Source: a virus
DNA length: 64,000 bases
Virus record (IMG/VR): IMGVR_UViG_3300027741_000022
Coordinates: 1 to 64,000 of that record
Strand: one strand, 5' to 3'
The notes beneath the pieces were generated by a model, which was not told where the DNA came from, made no database searches, and saw only the letters and a list, made by a program, of their open reading frames with translations. Made by a program: the position numbers and the translations under genes. Below are positions 43,303 to 50,671 of the stretch, piece after piece (positions within the stretch are counted from its first letter, which is position 1; every line of letters starts with the position of its first letter).

Positions 43303-43778
43303 TTTTGTTATTTGTTTGTAACATCTCTTTTGCCGCAGACAGAATTTTAGTTGTACAAAATCCAAATTGTATTTACAACAACGTTCTGGACTCTATTGTA
43401 AAATCTATTAATGAAGAGAATTTAGAAGAATATTCAAAAAACTTCATGTCTTTTACAAAAAAAGACAGGTTGAATATGTCGTTGTTTTTTTTAAGACATG
43501 AGCCGACTGTACTTATTTTTGAAAAACACATCTTGCAAGAAACAGATTCAAAAGTTGAATTGGCAGTTTCCTATCAGATTACTTGCGATAATGACCAAAA
43601 GCATTACAAGTTTTCATCAATCATAACTATGAAAAAAGTTGGTGACATTTGGAAGTTTTCAAAAGAAAAAATAATATCTCTCAATTCTGTAGATAAAGAT
43701 TGTTCAAGTTGTTCTGTTGAACAAAATGAAAACGAAGATGGTCTTGTGTGCTTTGGAGGACAATGCAATCTCAAATAA
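43287..43778 (+). CDS. Exported hypothetical protein
   Basis: A 163-residue protein with a signal peptide (MRSVLILLFVCNISFAA, cleavage near residue 17) and a mature NTF2-like-looking domain: VDSIVKSINEEN-type helix (here LDSIVKSINEENLEEY), SYQITCDNDQKHYKFSSI and KKVGDIWKFSKEKII. The C-terminus has four Cys (CSSCSVEQ...CFGGQC), likely disulphide-bonded outside the cytoplasm. Function unknown; it might be a substrate of the exported thioredoxin. Its end overlaps the peptidase gene. Confidence 0.5.
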   Translation: MRSVLILLFVCNISFAADRILVVQNPNCIYNNVLDSIVKSINEENLEEYSKNFMSFTKKDRLNMSLFFLRHEPTVLIFEKHILQETDSKVELAVSYQITCDNDQKHYKFSSIITMKKVGDIWKFSKEKIISLNSVDKDCSSCSVEQNENEDGLVCFGGQCNLK

Positions 43779-44589
43779 TATTCTTTCCTTAAGAAATGTT
43801 TTGAAAATACCATCTTTCTCTACAAGAGAAGAATTGGTCGTAGACTACATAGAAAATTATTGTATAGACAACAGTTTGCTATATAGAAAAGATTCAAAAA
43901 ATAATATTTATGTTGTTAAGGGAAAATTGAACGAAGATGAATATTTTCCTTGTGCTGTGGCACACACCGACACTGTTCATAGAGACCAGATTGATTTGAT
44001 TGAATCTGGCACAAGTCTTGATATTTTTGAAGAAAAGCAAGACGGTAAGACAATCCTCACAGCCATAGATCCAATAAAAAACACAAGAACTGGTATTGGC
44101 GGCGATGACAAATGCGGTGTATACATATGCTTGAAACTTTTGGAGAAGATGGATAATATCAAGTGCGCATTCTTCGTAGAAGAAGAAATAGGTATGAAGG
44201 GCTCAACATTATGCGACCTTGAATTTTTTGATGACGTTGGATATGCTGTACAGTTCGATGCTCCTACTAATGATTGGTTCAGCGAAAGTTGCAGCGGTCA
44301 CAAGCTTTGGTCTGAAGAATATTTTGAATCAATACAAGATGTTCTTGCCAAGTATGGTGTGAAAAACATATCTACCGATCCGTTCACAGATGTTGTTCAG
44401 TTACGAAAGAAATTTGATTTTTGTTGTAGCGTTCTTCCCACAGGCTACTACAATCAGCACTCTAAGTATGAATATGTGATTGAAGAAGAAACAGAAGATT
44501 GTGTGAGATTAGCCATTGACTTCATAGAAAAACTTGGCTACAAAAAATACTATTTCAAAAAAGGTAGCTCAGCACAGAGCGTGTTTTAA
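43717..44589 (+). CDS. M20/M42-type metallopeptidase
   Basis: About 290 residues. The two-metal site of M20/peptidase T-like enzymes is complete: AVAHTDTVH, IGGDDKCGVY, the catalytic EEEIGMKGS, QFDAP and a late His in YYNQHSKYEYV. These exopeptidases remove residues from small peptides in the cytoplasm. The compact size suggests a reduced lid domain. The start is uncertain: ATG at 43717, 43726 or 43738 overlap the preceding gene, and homology appears to begin near ILSLRNVLKIPS. It could recycle peptides or process a phage peptide; no substrate is evident. Confidence 0.75.
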   Translation: MNKMKTKMVLCALEDNAISNNILSLRNVLKIPSFSTREELVVDYIENYCIDNSLLYRKDSKNNIYVVKGKLNEDEYFPCAVAHTDTVHRDQIDLIESGTSLDIFEEKQDGKTILTAIDPIKNTRTGIGGDDKCGVYICLKLLEKMDNIKCAFFVEEEIGMKGSTLCDLEFFDDVGYAVQFDAPTNDWFSESCSGHKLWSEEYFESIQDVLAKYGVKNISTDPFTDVVQLRKKFDFCCSVLPTGYYNQHSKYEYVIEEETEDCVRLAIDFIEKLGYKKYYFKKGSSAQSVF

Positions 44590-44593
44590 TCTT

Positions 44594-44617
44594 AGAACAA
44601 ATTGTGCTATTTGTTCT
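44594..44617 (+). other. 9-bp hairpin upstream of the exported 44635 gene
   Basis: AGAACAAAT pairs with ATTTGTTCT over a six-base loop, starting four bases after the peptidase stop. No T-run follows; it may separate or stabilise the two mRNAs. Confidence 0.5.
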
Positions 44618-44634
44618 GTTCAAGGAGGATTGTT

Positions 44635-45018
44635 ATGTATTCTAAGAATTTGATTCTTGCCGTCGTGGCTGTTTTGTTTGTTTCAAATTATTCTGATGCT
44701 GCCCCAAGGAAGAGATATAATTATTCAACCCCAACCTATTCTTCTGTTCCATCCGAAAAGGTTTATTCATACACCAATTCTGTTCCAAATTCTCAGGGAA
44801 ATAGTGATCAAGAAAGATGTCAGGCAGAAGCCAATCATATGGCTGCAAATAACATCACTGGTCACGTTTGGAGCTGTATTGGTAGTTTTGAGGGTGTTGG
44901 CTATGGATCTTCTCCAAATTGCAACACCTGCACGCCCAGCGGTAGAATGAGCTTAACAGGTGATGCCAGTGCTCAGGGTAGAAATGGCATGTGGTATCGT
45001 GTTCGCTCTTGGCGATAA
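44635..45018 (+). CDS. Exported protein of a planctomycete-like family
   Basis: A 127-residue protein from MYSKNLILAVVAVLFVSNYSDA, a clear signal peptide, behind AAGGAGG. After a Pro/Ser/Tyr-rich spacer comes a compact domain: CQAEANHMAANNITGHVW, IGSFEGVGYGSS, NCNTCTP and MWYRVRSWR. The HMA...GHV...FEGVG...WYR pattern is one I associate with small secreted proteins abundant in Planctomycetota. A strong terminator follows. Probably acquired from the host; function unknown. Confidence 0.6.
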   Translation: MYSKNLILAVVAVLFVSNYSDAAPRKRYNYSTPTYSSVPSEKVYSYTNSVPNSQGNSDQERCQAEANHMAANNITGHVWSCIGSFEGVGYGSSPNCNTCTPSGRMSLTGDASAQGRNGMWYRVRSWR

Positions 45019-45022
45019 GTTA

Positions 45023-45066
45023 AACACCCGGAGAGGATTTTATTCCTCTCCGGGTGTTCTTTTGTT
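45023..45066 (+). terminator. Rho-independent terminator
   Basis: AACACCCGGAGAGG pairs with CCTCTCCGGGTGTT over an eight-base loop, followed by CTTTTGTTT. Confidence 0.9.
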
Positions 45067-45086
45067 TGATTACACAGGTGAGGAAA

Positions 45087-45233
45087 ATGGAATACATTAT
45101 TCTTGCAGTGTTGGTTGTTGTTTTTTTAAACGCTTGGTATAATCCCGATACAAGCTCCACTTCTTATAGACTTGGAAGAGGAGTTGGGAATAAAACCAGA
45201 AAACTTGGTGAATGGTTGATGAAAGATGATTGA
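45087..45233 (+). CDS. Small membrane protein
   Basis: A 48-residue protein (MEYIILAVLVVVFLNAWYNP...) with GAGGA three bases upstream. One N-terminal hydrophobic helix (about 3-17) is followed by a basic, Gly-containing cytoplasmic or periplasmic tail (RLGRGVGNKTRKLGEWL). It lies between two terminators together with the 45275 gene. Function unknown. Confidence 0.55.
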   Translation: MEYIILAVLVVVFLNAWYNPDTSSTSYRLGRGVGNKTRKLGEWLMKDD

Positions 45234-45274
45234 AGTTTCACTCATTTTGTTTTGTTTAATTAAAGGAGTTGATT

Positions 45275-45598
45275 ATGTCTGAAGAAAAGAAAGTTTCAAA
45301 GACAAAGATGGTCAAGGAAATTCTTGAACAAAATCCATCTTTAAAGCCAATGGACATAGTTAAGATTATGTCCGAAAAAGGTATTGAAATTGATAATAAG
45401 TATGTGAGTATTATCAAGAGTAAAATTAAGACTGGTAACAAGAAGCCCATTTCTGTTGCTAAAAGAAGAATGAGTGGACACAAATCAAATGTGTCTGATT
45501 CTTTTGAAGATCTTATTGCTGTTAAGAACCTTTATGACACCATGGGTGCAGACAGAATTATTTCTGCTGTAAAGGCTATCGAAAAGATCACTAAGTAG
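45275..45598 (+). CDS. Helix-turn-helix regulator-like protein
   Basis: A 107-residue protein from ATG 45275 behind AAAGGAG. Residues ~8-50 (KTKMVKEILEQNPSLKPMDI, then IDNKYVSIIKSKIK) look like a winged-helix or resolvase-like DNA-binding domain. The C-terminal LIAVKNLYDTMGADRIISAVKAI is a second conserved helix. The overall arrangement resembles small DNA-binding proteins common in Planctomycetota. It may regulate phage or host genes. A terminator follows ten bases past the stop. Confidence 0.6.
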   Translation: MSEEKKVSKTKMVKEILEQNPSLKPMDIVKIMSEKGIEIDNKYVSIIKSKIKTGNKKPISVAKRRMSGHKSNVSDSFEDLIAVKNLYDTMGADRIISAVKAIEKITK

Positions 45599-45609
45599 TT
45601 TTTATTCTT

Positions 45610-45649
45610 ACACGGGGGGATAGTTCAATATCCCCCCGTGTATTTTTTT
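45610..45649 (+). terminator. Rho-independent terminator
   Basis: ACACGGGGGGATA pairs with TATCCCCCCGTGT over a six-base loop, followed by seven T. It isolates the ligase/intein locus from upstream transcription. Confidence 0.94.
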
Positions 45650-45652
45650 AAA

Positions 45653-45665
45653 GAAATATATTATT
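45653..45665 (+). promoter_or_regulatory. TATATTA box abutting the split-ligase start
   Basis: GAAATATATTATT directly precedes ATG 45666, with TATATTA ending two bases from the start. Because a strong terminator lies just upstream (T-run to 45649), a promoter must be here; no Shine-Dalgarno is visible. Confidence 0.5.
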
Positions 45666-46469
45666 ATGATTTTAAAACAAGTCAAACAGTTAGTAGATGA
45701 ATTAAAGGCAACCTCTAGTTCTCTTGAGAAAAAAGAGATTCTCAAAAAACACCTTGCCGACAATGAAAATTTAAAAAATATTGTTTATTATACATACAAT
45801 CCATTTTATCAATTTTATATAACAAGTGATGTTTGTGAAAAAAACATTCATCTCTCTGGCAAACAGTTTGAATGTATATTTGAATTACTAGATTCTTTGA
45901 GGTTAAGGAAATTAACTGGACACGACGCAGTTGGAGCAGTTAATGCATACATCAAAAAGAATGAAGAGTACAAAGAAATTATCTACACAATTATAGACAA
46001 AGATCTTAAAACAAGAACTGCAGAAAAGACAATCAATTCTGCAATTAGAAACTTAATACCTGAATTTGAAGTAGCTTTAGCCGATAAATATGATGAAAAG
46101 AATGTAAACTTTAAAGACACTTGGTATGCCAGCCAAAAAATGGACGGCTGCGTAGACTATAATACTGTTGTGGAATTCAAAGATGGTAAAAAACTTCCCA
46201 TAGGCTATGTGGTAGACAATAAAATTTTAGGAGAAGTTAAGTGTTATGATCACAAAAATAAAAAGATTGAGTATAAGCGTATTTTGAATTATATGAAAAA
46301 TACCGAAGATATTTCGGAAAATAAAAATGAAACTAATTGGTATGAAATAGAGTTGGAGAATGGGCATAAATTGAATATCACAGGAAATGATACAATCTAT
46401 CTCCCAGAGCTTAAATGCTATAGAAAAGTTGAAGAATTAAGAGGAGATGAAAAAGTTTTGTTTGATTAA
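45666..46469 (+). CDS. DNA ligase N-terminal part fused to split-intein N-fragment
   Basis: A 267-residue precursor. Residues 1-161 are the N-terminal part of an ATP-dependent DNA ligase ending at Q-K158-M-D-G161, the first four positions of the catalytic KxDGxR motif, Lys158 being the AMP acceptor. The intein N-fragment starts at Cys162 (CVDYNTVVEF) and ends at residue 267: block A is present, and block B is NITGNDTIYL, where the usual TxxH His is Asp242. The matching C-fragment and rest of the ligase are encoded at 47399-48304 after an endonuclease gene. Trans-splicing would give a ligase of about 425 residues. Neither half alone can be an active ligase. Confidence 0.9.
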   Translation: MILKQVKQLVDELKATSSSLEKKEILKKHLADNENLKNIVYYTYNPFYQFYITSDVCEKNIHLSGKQFECIFELLDSLRLRKLTGHDAVGAVNAYIKKNEEYKEIIYTIIDKDLKTRTAEKTINSAIRNLIPEFEVALADKYDEKNVNFKDTWYASQKMDGCVDYNTVVEFKDGKKLPIGYVVDNKILGEVKCYDHKNKKIEYKRILNYMKNTEDISENKNETNWYEIELENGHKLNITGNDTIYLPELKCYRKVEELRGDEKVLFD

Positions 46470-46489
46470 AATGTCCGTCTAATTTTTTG

Positions 46490-46515
46490 CTTCCTGTTCA
46501 TATATAAACAGGAGG
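46490..46515 (+). promoter_or_regulatory. Hairpin sequestering the endonuclease ribosome site
   Basis: CTTCCTGTT pairs with AACAGGAGG (one G-T pair) over an eight-base loop. AGGAGG (46510-46515) lies fully in the right arm, five bases before ATG 46521. The same device limits translation of I-TevI in T4. Confidence 0.7.
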
Positions 46516-46520
46516 CAAAA

Positions 46521-47435
46521 ATGATTAAGTGTGAATTTTGTAAAAAAGCTAAGTTTTCAACAAATAATCAATTGCGTGGACACAAAGCCAAATGCCAGGA
46601 TTACATTAATTTTATTACAGAATATCGTAATAAAATTTTAACTAAAAAGTATTTAAAAAAACAACTGGTTGATTTAGGTCATTCTTGTTATCATTTGGAA
46701 TTGGAATTAAATGATCCAAGAATTAAAACATGTGATATAATAGCCAAAGCAAAAGAGTTAGGTTTGCCGACACAAACAATTAAAGAGGCTGCAAACAATC
46801 CGCTAACTAAACAAAAAAGAATACAATCGAATCTTAAAAAACATGGCTATAAAAATAATTTTCAATCAAAAAAAACAATCAAAACTTTAAAGAAAAAATA
46901 TGGCAAAAATATTACAAATGTTTTTCAGTTAGATTTTGTCAAAGAAAAAAGCAAAAAAACTATGGTGGAAAGATACGGGGTTGAAAACCCTGTGTTTCTT
47001 CCCAACTACAGAAGAAATGTCGGCAATATATCCTGGCAGCATAGATCAATAGAAAAAATCTTGGATAAATATGAAGTTGTTTACGATAGCGAAAATAAAC
47101 AGAGAATATCTTTTGGTAAGTATAACAAAAAATTAAAAAGAAACTACAATCCCAGACCAGATATTATTTTACATAAAGAGAAAATTATTTTTGAAATTTA
47201 TGGTGATTATTATCATGCTAATCCCAAAAAATATAAACCAAATGATTTGTTGGTAACATGGGCTGGAGAGCTTAAGGCTTTGGATATATGGGAAAAAGAC
47301 AAAAATAGAATGAATCATTTAAAAAGCTTTGGCTATAAAGTTTATGTTTTTTGGGGCTCTGACATTCGTTCCGATTCAAAAAAAGTAGAAAGAAGAATAT
47401 GCAGGCTATTAAAATTAAAAAAATCACCAGAATAG
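46521..47435 (+). CDS. Free-standing EDxHD (Vsr-like) homing endonuclease
   Basis: A 304-residue protein. An N-terminal C2HC-type zinc finger (CEFC...HKAKC, residues 4-25) is followed by tandem DUF723/NUMOD-like repeats (NLKKHGYKNNFQS, VERYGVENPVF; about 100-160). The C-terminal nuclease has PRPDIIL, EIYGDYYH (Glu225, Asp229, His232) and WEKDKNRMNHLKSFGYKVYVFW (Asp260), matching the EDxHD family found in fractured, split-intein genes. It would cut the uninterrupted ligase allele and drive spread of the split intein. The ribosome site is buried in a hairpin. Its last 37 bases overlap the start of the next gene. Confidence 0.88.
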   Translation: MIKCEFCKKAKFSTNNQLRGHKAKCQDYINFITEYRNKILTKKYLKKQLVDLGHSCYHLELELNDPRIKTCDIIAKAKELGLPTQTIKEAANNPLTKQKRIQSNLKKHGYKNNFQSKKTIKTLKKKYGKNITNVFQLDFVKEKSKKTMVERYGVENPVFLPNYRRNVGNISWQHRSIEKILDKYEVVYDSENKQRISFGKYNKKLKRNYNPRPDIILHKEKIIFEIYGDYYHANPKKYKPNDLLVTWAGELKALDIWEKDKNRMNHLKSFGYKVYVFWGSDIRSDSKKVERRICRLLKLKKSPE

Positions 47436-48304
47436 AAAATAGAGATAAATACGAACTAGAAGTTGAAGATAATTCAAATTTTTTCACCAATGGTATTCTT
47501 AAACATAATTGTCGGTGTGCTTGTGTTGTTGATGAAAACGGTAAAGTTACAAGCTACAGCCGTCAAGGCAAGATATTTACAACCCTTGGTGTTGTTGAAA
47601 AAGAAATAGAAGCTCTAGGTTTAAAAAATGTTGTTTTTGATGGAGAGTTGTGTTCAATTAAAAACGGCATAGAAGATTTTCAATCAATAATGAAGTTGAT
47701 CAGGAAGAAGGACTACACAATACCTAATCCTGCTTATAAAATTTTTGATATGATTGATATCAATGATTTTTTTAATAAGAAGAGTAAGGATAAATTATCC
47801 ACAAGACTGCAGAAGCTAAAAGAAACAATACCAGAGAAAAACAAATACCTCCAGCTTTTAAAGCAAACCGTAGTTAAAGACAAGGATCACTTTGCCGAAC
47901 TATTGAAAGAAGCAAGTGATAAAAATTGGGAAGGGTTGATGCTTAGACGAGACTCTGCGTATGAAGGAAAAAGATCAAGAAGTCTTTTGAAAGTAAAAAC
48001 CTTCTTTGACGCAGAGTATAAAGTGGTTGATGTTGAGAATGGTCCCTTCCGCTTAGTAGTAGACGGCAAGGAAGTAGAGGAAACCATGCTTTCGTGCGTA
48101 ACAATCAAACACAAGGGATTTCCCGTTCGTGTTGGTTCAGGATGGACAATCGAAGACCGAAAGTTATATTATAAGAATCCAGAGAAAATTATTGGGAAAA
48201 TAATTTCTGTACAATATTTCTCTGAATCTTTTAATGAAAAAGGTGAAACTTCTCTAAGATTCCCCACTGTTAAATTTGTTCACGGAGAAAAAAGAGATAC
48301 ATAA
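47399..48304 (+). CDS. Split-intein C-fragment fused to DNA ligase C-terminal part
   Basis: A 301-residue precursor. Residues 1-37 are the intein C-fragment (MQAIKIKKITRIENRDKYEL...), with block F YELEVEDNSNFFTNGIL and block G ending His36-Asn37. The +1 residue is Cys38, followed by Arg39, which completes the ligase motif KMDG-CR. The ligase part then shows motif III FDGELC, IIIa-like FDMIDINDF, motif IV EGLMLRR, motif V LLKVKTF and an OB-fold (VTIKHKGFPVRVGSGW). Fragment lengths (106 and 37) match known naturally split inteins of the gp41-1 type. It overlaps the endonuclease gene and is followed by uvdE. Confidence 0.9.
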   Translation: MQAIKIKKITRIENRDKYELEVEDNSNFFTNGILKHNCRCACVVDENGKVTSYSRQGKIFTTLGVVEKEIEALGLKNVVFDGELCSIKNGIEDFQSIMKLIRKKDYTIPNPAYKIFDMIDINDFFNKKSKDKLSTRLQKLKETIPEKNKYLQLLKQTVVKDKDHFAELLKEASDKNWEGLMLRRDSAYEGKRSRSLLKVKTFFDAEYKVVDVENGPFRLVVDGKEVEETMLSCVTIKHKGFPVRVGSGWTIEDRKLYYKNPEKIIGKIISVQYFSESFNEKGETSLRFPTVKFVHGEKRDT

Positions 48305-48315
48305 AAGGAGTATTT

Positions 48316-49251
48316 GTGGGCAAACTAGGGCTTTGCTGTATATCTTTGATTCTTCAAGAGCGTGACCCGCCTTTAAAGTTTCAGAAAATGACCAAGACAC
48401 GCTTTCTTGCTTTGCCAAAAGATGAAGCAAGAAAGATTCTTGGAGAGCGAATTCTGAATAATATGATGGTGACCAATGAGGCTATCAAATATTGTTATGA
48501 AAATGATTATTGCTATCGAGTTAGTAGCGATCTTTTTCCGCTGATTACCTGTGATGAAGTTGGAACAGAACTCAAGGACTTAGTTAATTATAATGAAATT
48601 GAAATGGCTTTTGATCAAATTAAAGAAACTATATCCAATACCAATGTACGTGTTTCTGCTCACCCTAGTGAATTTAATGTGTTGGCTTCAACCAATATTC
48701 CCGCTGTCGAAAAAACAATTAAAGAACTTAACTTCTACAGTGAATTTTTCGACCGGATCGGCTGTGAAGCAAGTCATGTTAATCCCATGAATTTGCATAT
48801 TAACAACAAATTGGGATCTGATGATGAAGTGATTGAACGGTTTTTAAATAGTTTTGAAAAACTGGATGCTAACTGCAAGGCTCGATTGGTAATTGAGAAT
48901 GATGATAAACTAAATTGTTGGAGTGTTCGACAATTAAAGTATTTTCACGAGAAAACCAGTTTGCCAATTACTTTTGATTATCTTCATCATGCTTGTCATC
49001 CCGACAATATGAGTGAAGAAGAAGCTATTCATGTTTGTTTTGATACTTGGGATACAAAACCATTGTTTCATTACAGCGAGAGCAGAGAGGGAAATAATCC
49101 TCGCGCTCACGCTGATTATGCAAGCAAAAAGTTCGATAACCATGAGCTAGATTTTGACTGCGACCTGGAACTAAAGCAAAAAGACAAAGCTATACAAGCT
49201 TTTAATGAACAATTTATAAACACAAACGAGCTTAATAAAGGTGCCGCTTGA
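48316..49251 (+). CDS. uvsE: UV damage endonuclease
   Basis: A 311-residue protein from GTG 48316 behind AAAAGGAG. It matches UVDE/UvsE, a TIM-barrel nuclease that nicks 5' of UV photoproducts: KLGLCCISLILQ, YRVSSDLFPLIT, VRVSAHPSEFNVL, HVNPMNLHI, LVIENDDKLNCWS, ITFDYLHHACHP and LFHYSESREGNN supply the metal-binding His/Glu/Asp. Length fits the family (~300). It is directly downstream of the ligase C-part, and nicking followed by ligation makes a coherent repair pair. It shares four bases with the next gene. Confidence 0.9.
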   Translation: MGKLGLCCISLILQERDPPLKFQKMTKTRFLALPKDEARKILGERILNNMMVTNEAIKYCYENDYCYRVSSDLFPLITCDEVGTELKDLVNYNEIEMAFDQIKETISNTNVRVSAHPSEFNVLASTNIPAVEKTIKELNFYSEFFDRIGCEASHVNPMNLHINNKLGSDDEVIERFLNSFEKLDANCKARLVIENDDKLNCWSVRQLKYFHEKTSLPITFDYLHHACHPDNMSEEEAIHVCFDTWDTKPLFHYSESREGNNPRAHADYASKKFDNHELDFDCDLELKQKDKAIQAFNEQFINTNELNKGAA

Positions 49252-49553
49252 TCAGCCTTAATAAAGAATGCTTTGATATAAAAATCGAAGTTAGACATGG
49301 CAAAATAACAGCAGGCAATCCAGTTTTGTATTCTGGTGCTGTTATCGCTTTAAAGGTTGATTTGGATGCTGATGCGAAAATAGCAGCCGTATCTAATCTA
49401 ATAAAACCTTCAGTCATATTGTACGCAGGAGATATTGAGGATATTGATAATTATACGAGAATTATTTTTTCTGATTATGAAGGATTTGAAGTTTTTGCAT
49501 GTGAAGTATATAAAAAACAACTTAATGTATGCCTAGTTAAAAACGAGATCTGA
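49248..49553 (+). CDS. Hypothetical protein
   Basis: A 101-residue protein from TTG 49248 overlapping the uvsE stop (TTGA). Beta-rich (CFDIKIEVRHGKITAGNPVLYSGAVIALKVDLDADAKIAAV). No family recognised. It is followed by GGTACGCT copy 5, so it probably ends the ligase-uvsE transcript. Confidence 0.5.
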   Translation: MISLNKECFDIKIEVRHGKITAGNPVLYSGAVIALKVDLDADAKIAAVSNLIKPSVILYAGDIEDIDNYTRIIFSDYEGFEVFACEVYKKQLNVCLVKNEI

Positions 49554-49561
49554 TCAGATAA

Positions 49562-49579
49562 GTTTCCTCCCGGTACGCT
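49562..49579 (+). promoter_or_regulatory. GGTACGCT element, copy 5
   Basis: GTTTCCTCCCGGTACGCT, identical to copy 7 over all 18 bases. Only eight bases separate it from ATG 49588, the shortest spacing of the nine. Confidence 0.7.
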
Positions 49580-49587
49580 ACCTTGTT

Positions 49588-50082
49588 ATGGTAAACAAAG
49601 CGAAAAAGGTTAGTCAAGATTATTTGGTGGAGAGTCGCTATGAACACGCAAAGCGTGTTGTGAACATTCTTTGCAAATATGAAAAGCCGTCTGATGTGGA
49701 AATAGTTGCTGCATATCTGCACGATATTTTCGAAGACACATATCTTTCCGAAGAATATATTCTCGAAGAATTTGGTCAAGAAGTGGTTAGTTTGGTGAAA
49801 GAATTAACAAATCCAATAGATCATTGCTTAGACAGATCTTTTGAGCATATGACTAAAGCTTCTAAAAAGGCTAAAAGAATAAAGCTATGCGATAGAATTG
49901 ACAATATGTCTAAAAGAATACACTCTATAAACGAATACAAGAAAAAGAAGATTCTTTCTTACATTGAAGAGTCAAAGAATTTATTTGAAATGTTAAAAAA
50001 TTCTGACGAAGAATTATCAAATCTATATCTTGAGACCCTCGGATCCCTAGAGGAAGCCTGTAGAAAAAATTGTTTTGAATAA
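49588..50082 (+). CDS. HD-domain hydrolase resembling (p)ppGpp hydrolases
   Basis: A 164-residue single-domain HD protein: YEHAKRVVNIL (His20), VAAYLHDIFEDT (His45-Asp46, Glu49-Asp50) and KLCDRIDNMSK (Asp102). The HDxxEDT form is the one of SpoT/MESH1 alarmone hydrolases, which remove the 3' pyrophosphate of (p)ppGpp; the synthetase domain is absent, as in small alarmone hydrolases. In a phage it could switch off the host stringent response. A generic nucleotide phosphohydrolase is the main alternative. The start is ATG 49588 just after an element; no Shine-Dalgarno. Confidence 0.7.
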   Translation: MVNKAKKVSQDYLVESRYEHAKRVVNILCKYEKPSDVEIVAAYLHDIFEDTYLSEEYILEEFGQEVVSLVKELTNPIDHCLDRSFEHMTKASKKAKRIKLCDRIDNMSKRIHSINEYKKKKILSYIEESKNLFEMLKNSDEELSNLYLETLGSLEEACRKNCFE

Positions 50083-50095
50083 TAATATATATTCG
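50083..50095 (+). promoter_or_regulatory. TATATATT box before GTG 50096
   Basis: TAATATATATTCG directly precedes GTG 50096, with TATATT two bases from the start codon, directly after the upstream stop. Confidence 0.4.
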
Positions 50096-50671
50096 GTGAA
50101 AACCTTTGCAGAATTTACACATAGTGCTTCTTCTTGGAATTTATCTCCAAGAGATGTTTACAATTTTTATTATATTTTTTCTGCTTATTCTTATGGTAAA
50201 TTATACGATGAGGATAAAAATAAAGCAGAATTTATTTTAAATGAAATAAAACAAAAATATCTTAAAAATTTTAAGTTATTACTAATTCAACAGTTAGAGA
50301 AATATGTTTCTCTAAATAGAGTTGATGACGACTTTAGTAATGAAGAATTATCCGAAGATATGAGTTTTCAAACAATTAAAGCATTGATGTCAAAAACATA
50401 TCGTAGCGATATGCAAAGAAGAAATGCTAATTGGAATTCTCTTGCGGATTATTGTGAAAGTTTAAACAAAACAAACAGCTTTGACAAGCTATGTTTTTTC
50501 ATCGATAGAATAAACAATACGATTCATAATACCGGCGGACCCATACTAGATAAACTACCAAACGGTATAGAATTACTTAATTCTTTTGAAACAGTGCATT
50601 TGGCACAAAGTCCAAAACAGTATGCTAAATATGTAGGGTCAGAAGTTAGAAAGATAGCAAGGTGGGTTTAA
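50096..50671 (+). CDS. Hypothetical protein with capsid-targeting-like N-terminus
   Basis: About 191 residues if translation starts at GTG 50096, giving (M)KTFAEFTHSASSW, very close to the T4 targeting peptide MKTYQEFIAEA. An upstream TTG at 50075 would overlap the HD gene instead. The body is helical and polar (LSPRDVYNFYYIFSAYSYGKLYDED, NEIKQKYLKNFKLLLIQQLEKYV). No domain recognised. Likely a head-internal or structural protein within an otherwise enzymatic region, if the peptide reading is right. Confidence 0.5.
   Translation: MKTFAEFTHSASSWNLSPRDVYNFYYIFSAYSYGKLYDEDKNKAEFILNEIKQKYLKNFKLLLIQQLEKYVSLNRVDDDFSNEELSEDMSFQTIKALMSKTYRSDMQRRNANWNSLADYCESLNKTNSFDKLCFFIDRINNTIHNTGGPILDKLPNGIELLNSFETVHLAQSPKQYAKYVGSEVRKIARWV

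Noticed and set aside
45666-48304. Simple frameshift or pseudogene explanation for the broken ligase
   Set aside because: Both break points carry proper intein splice residues and the intervening gene is a complete endonuclease with its own ribosome site.
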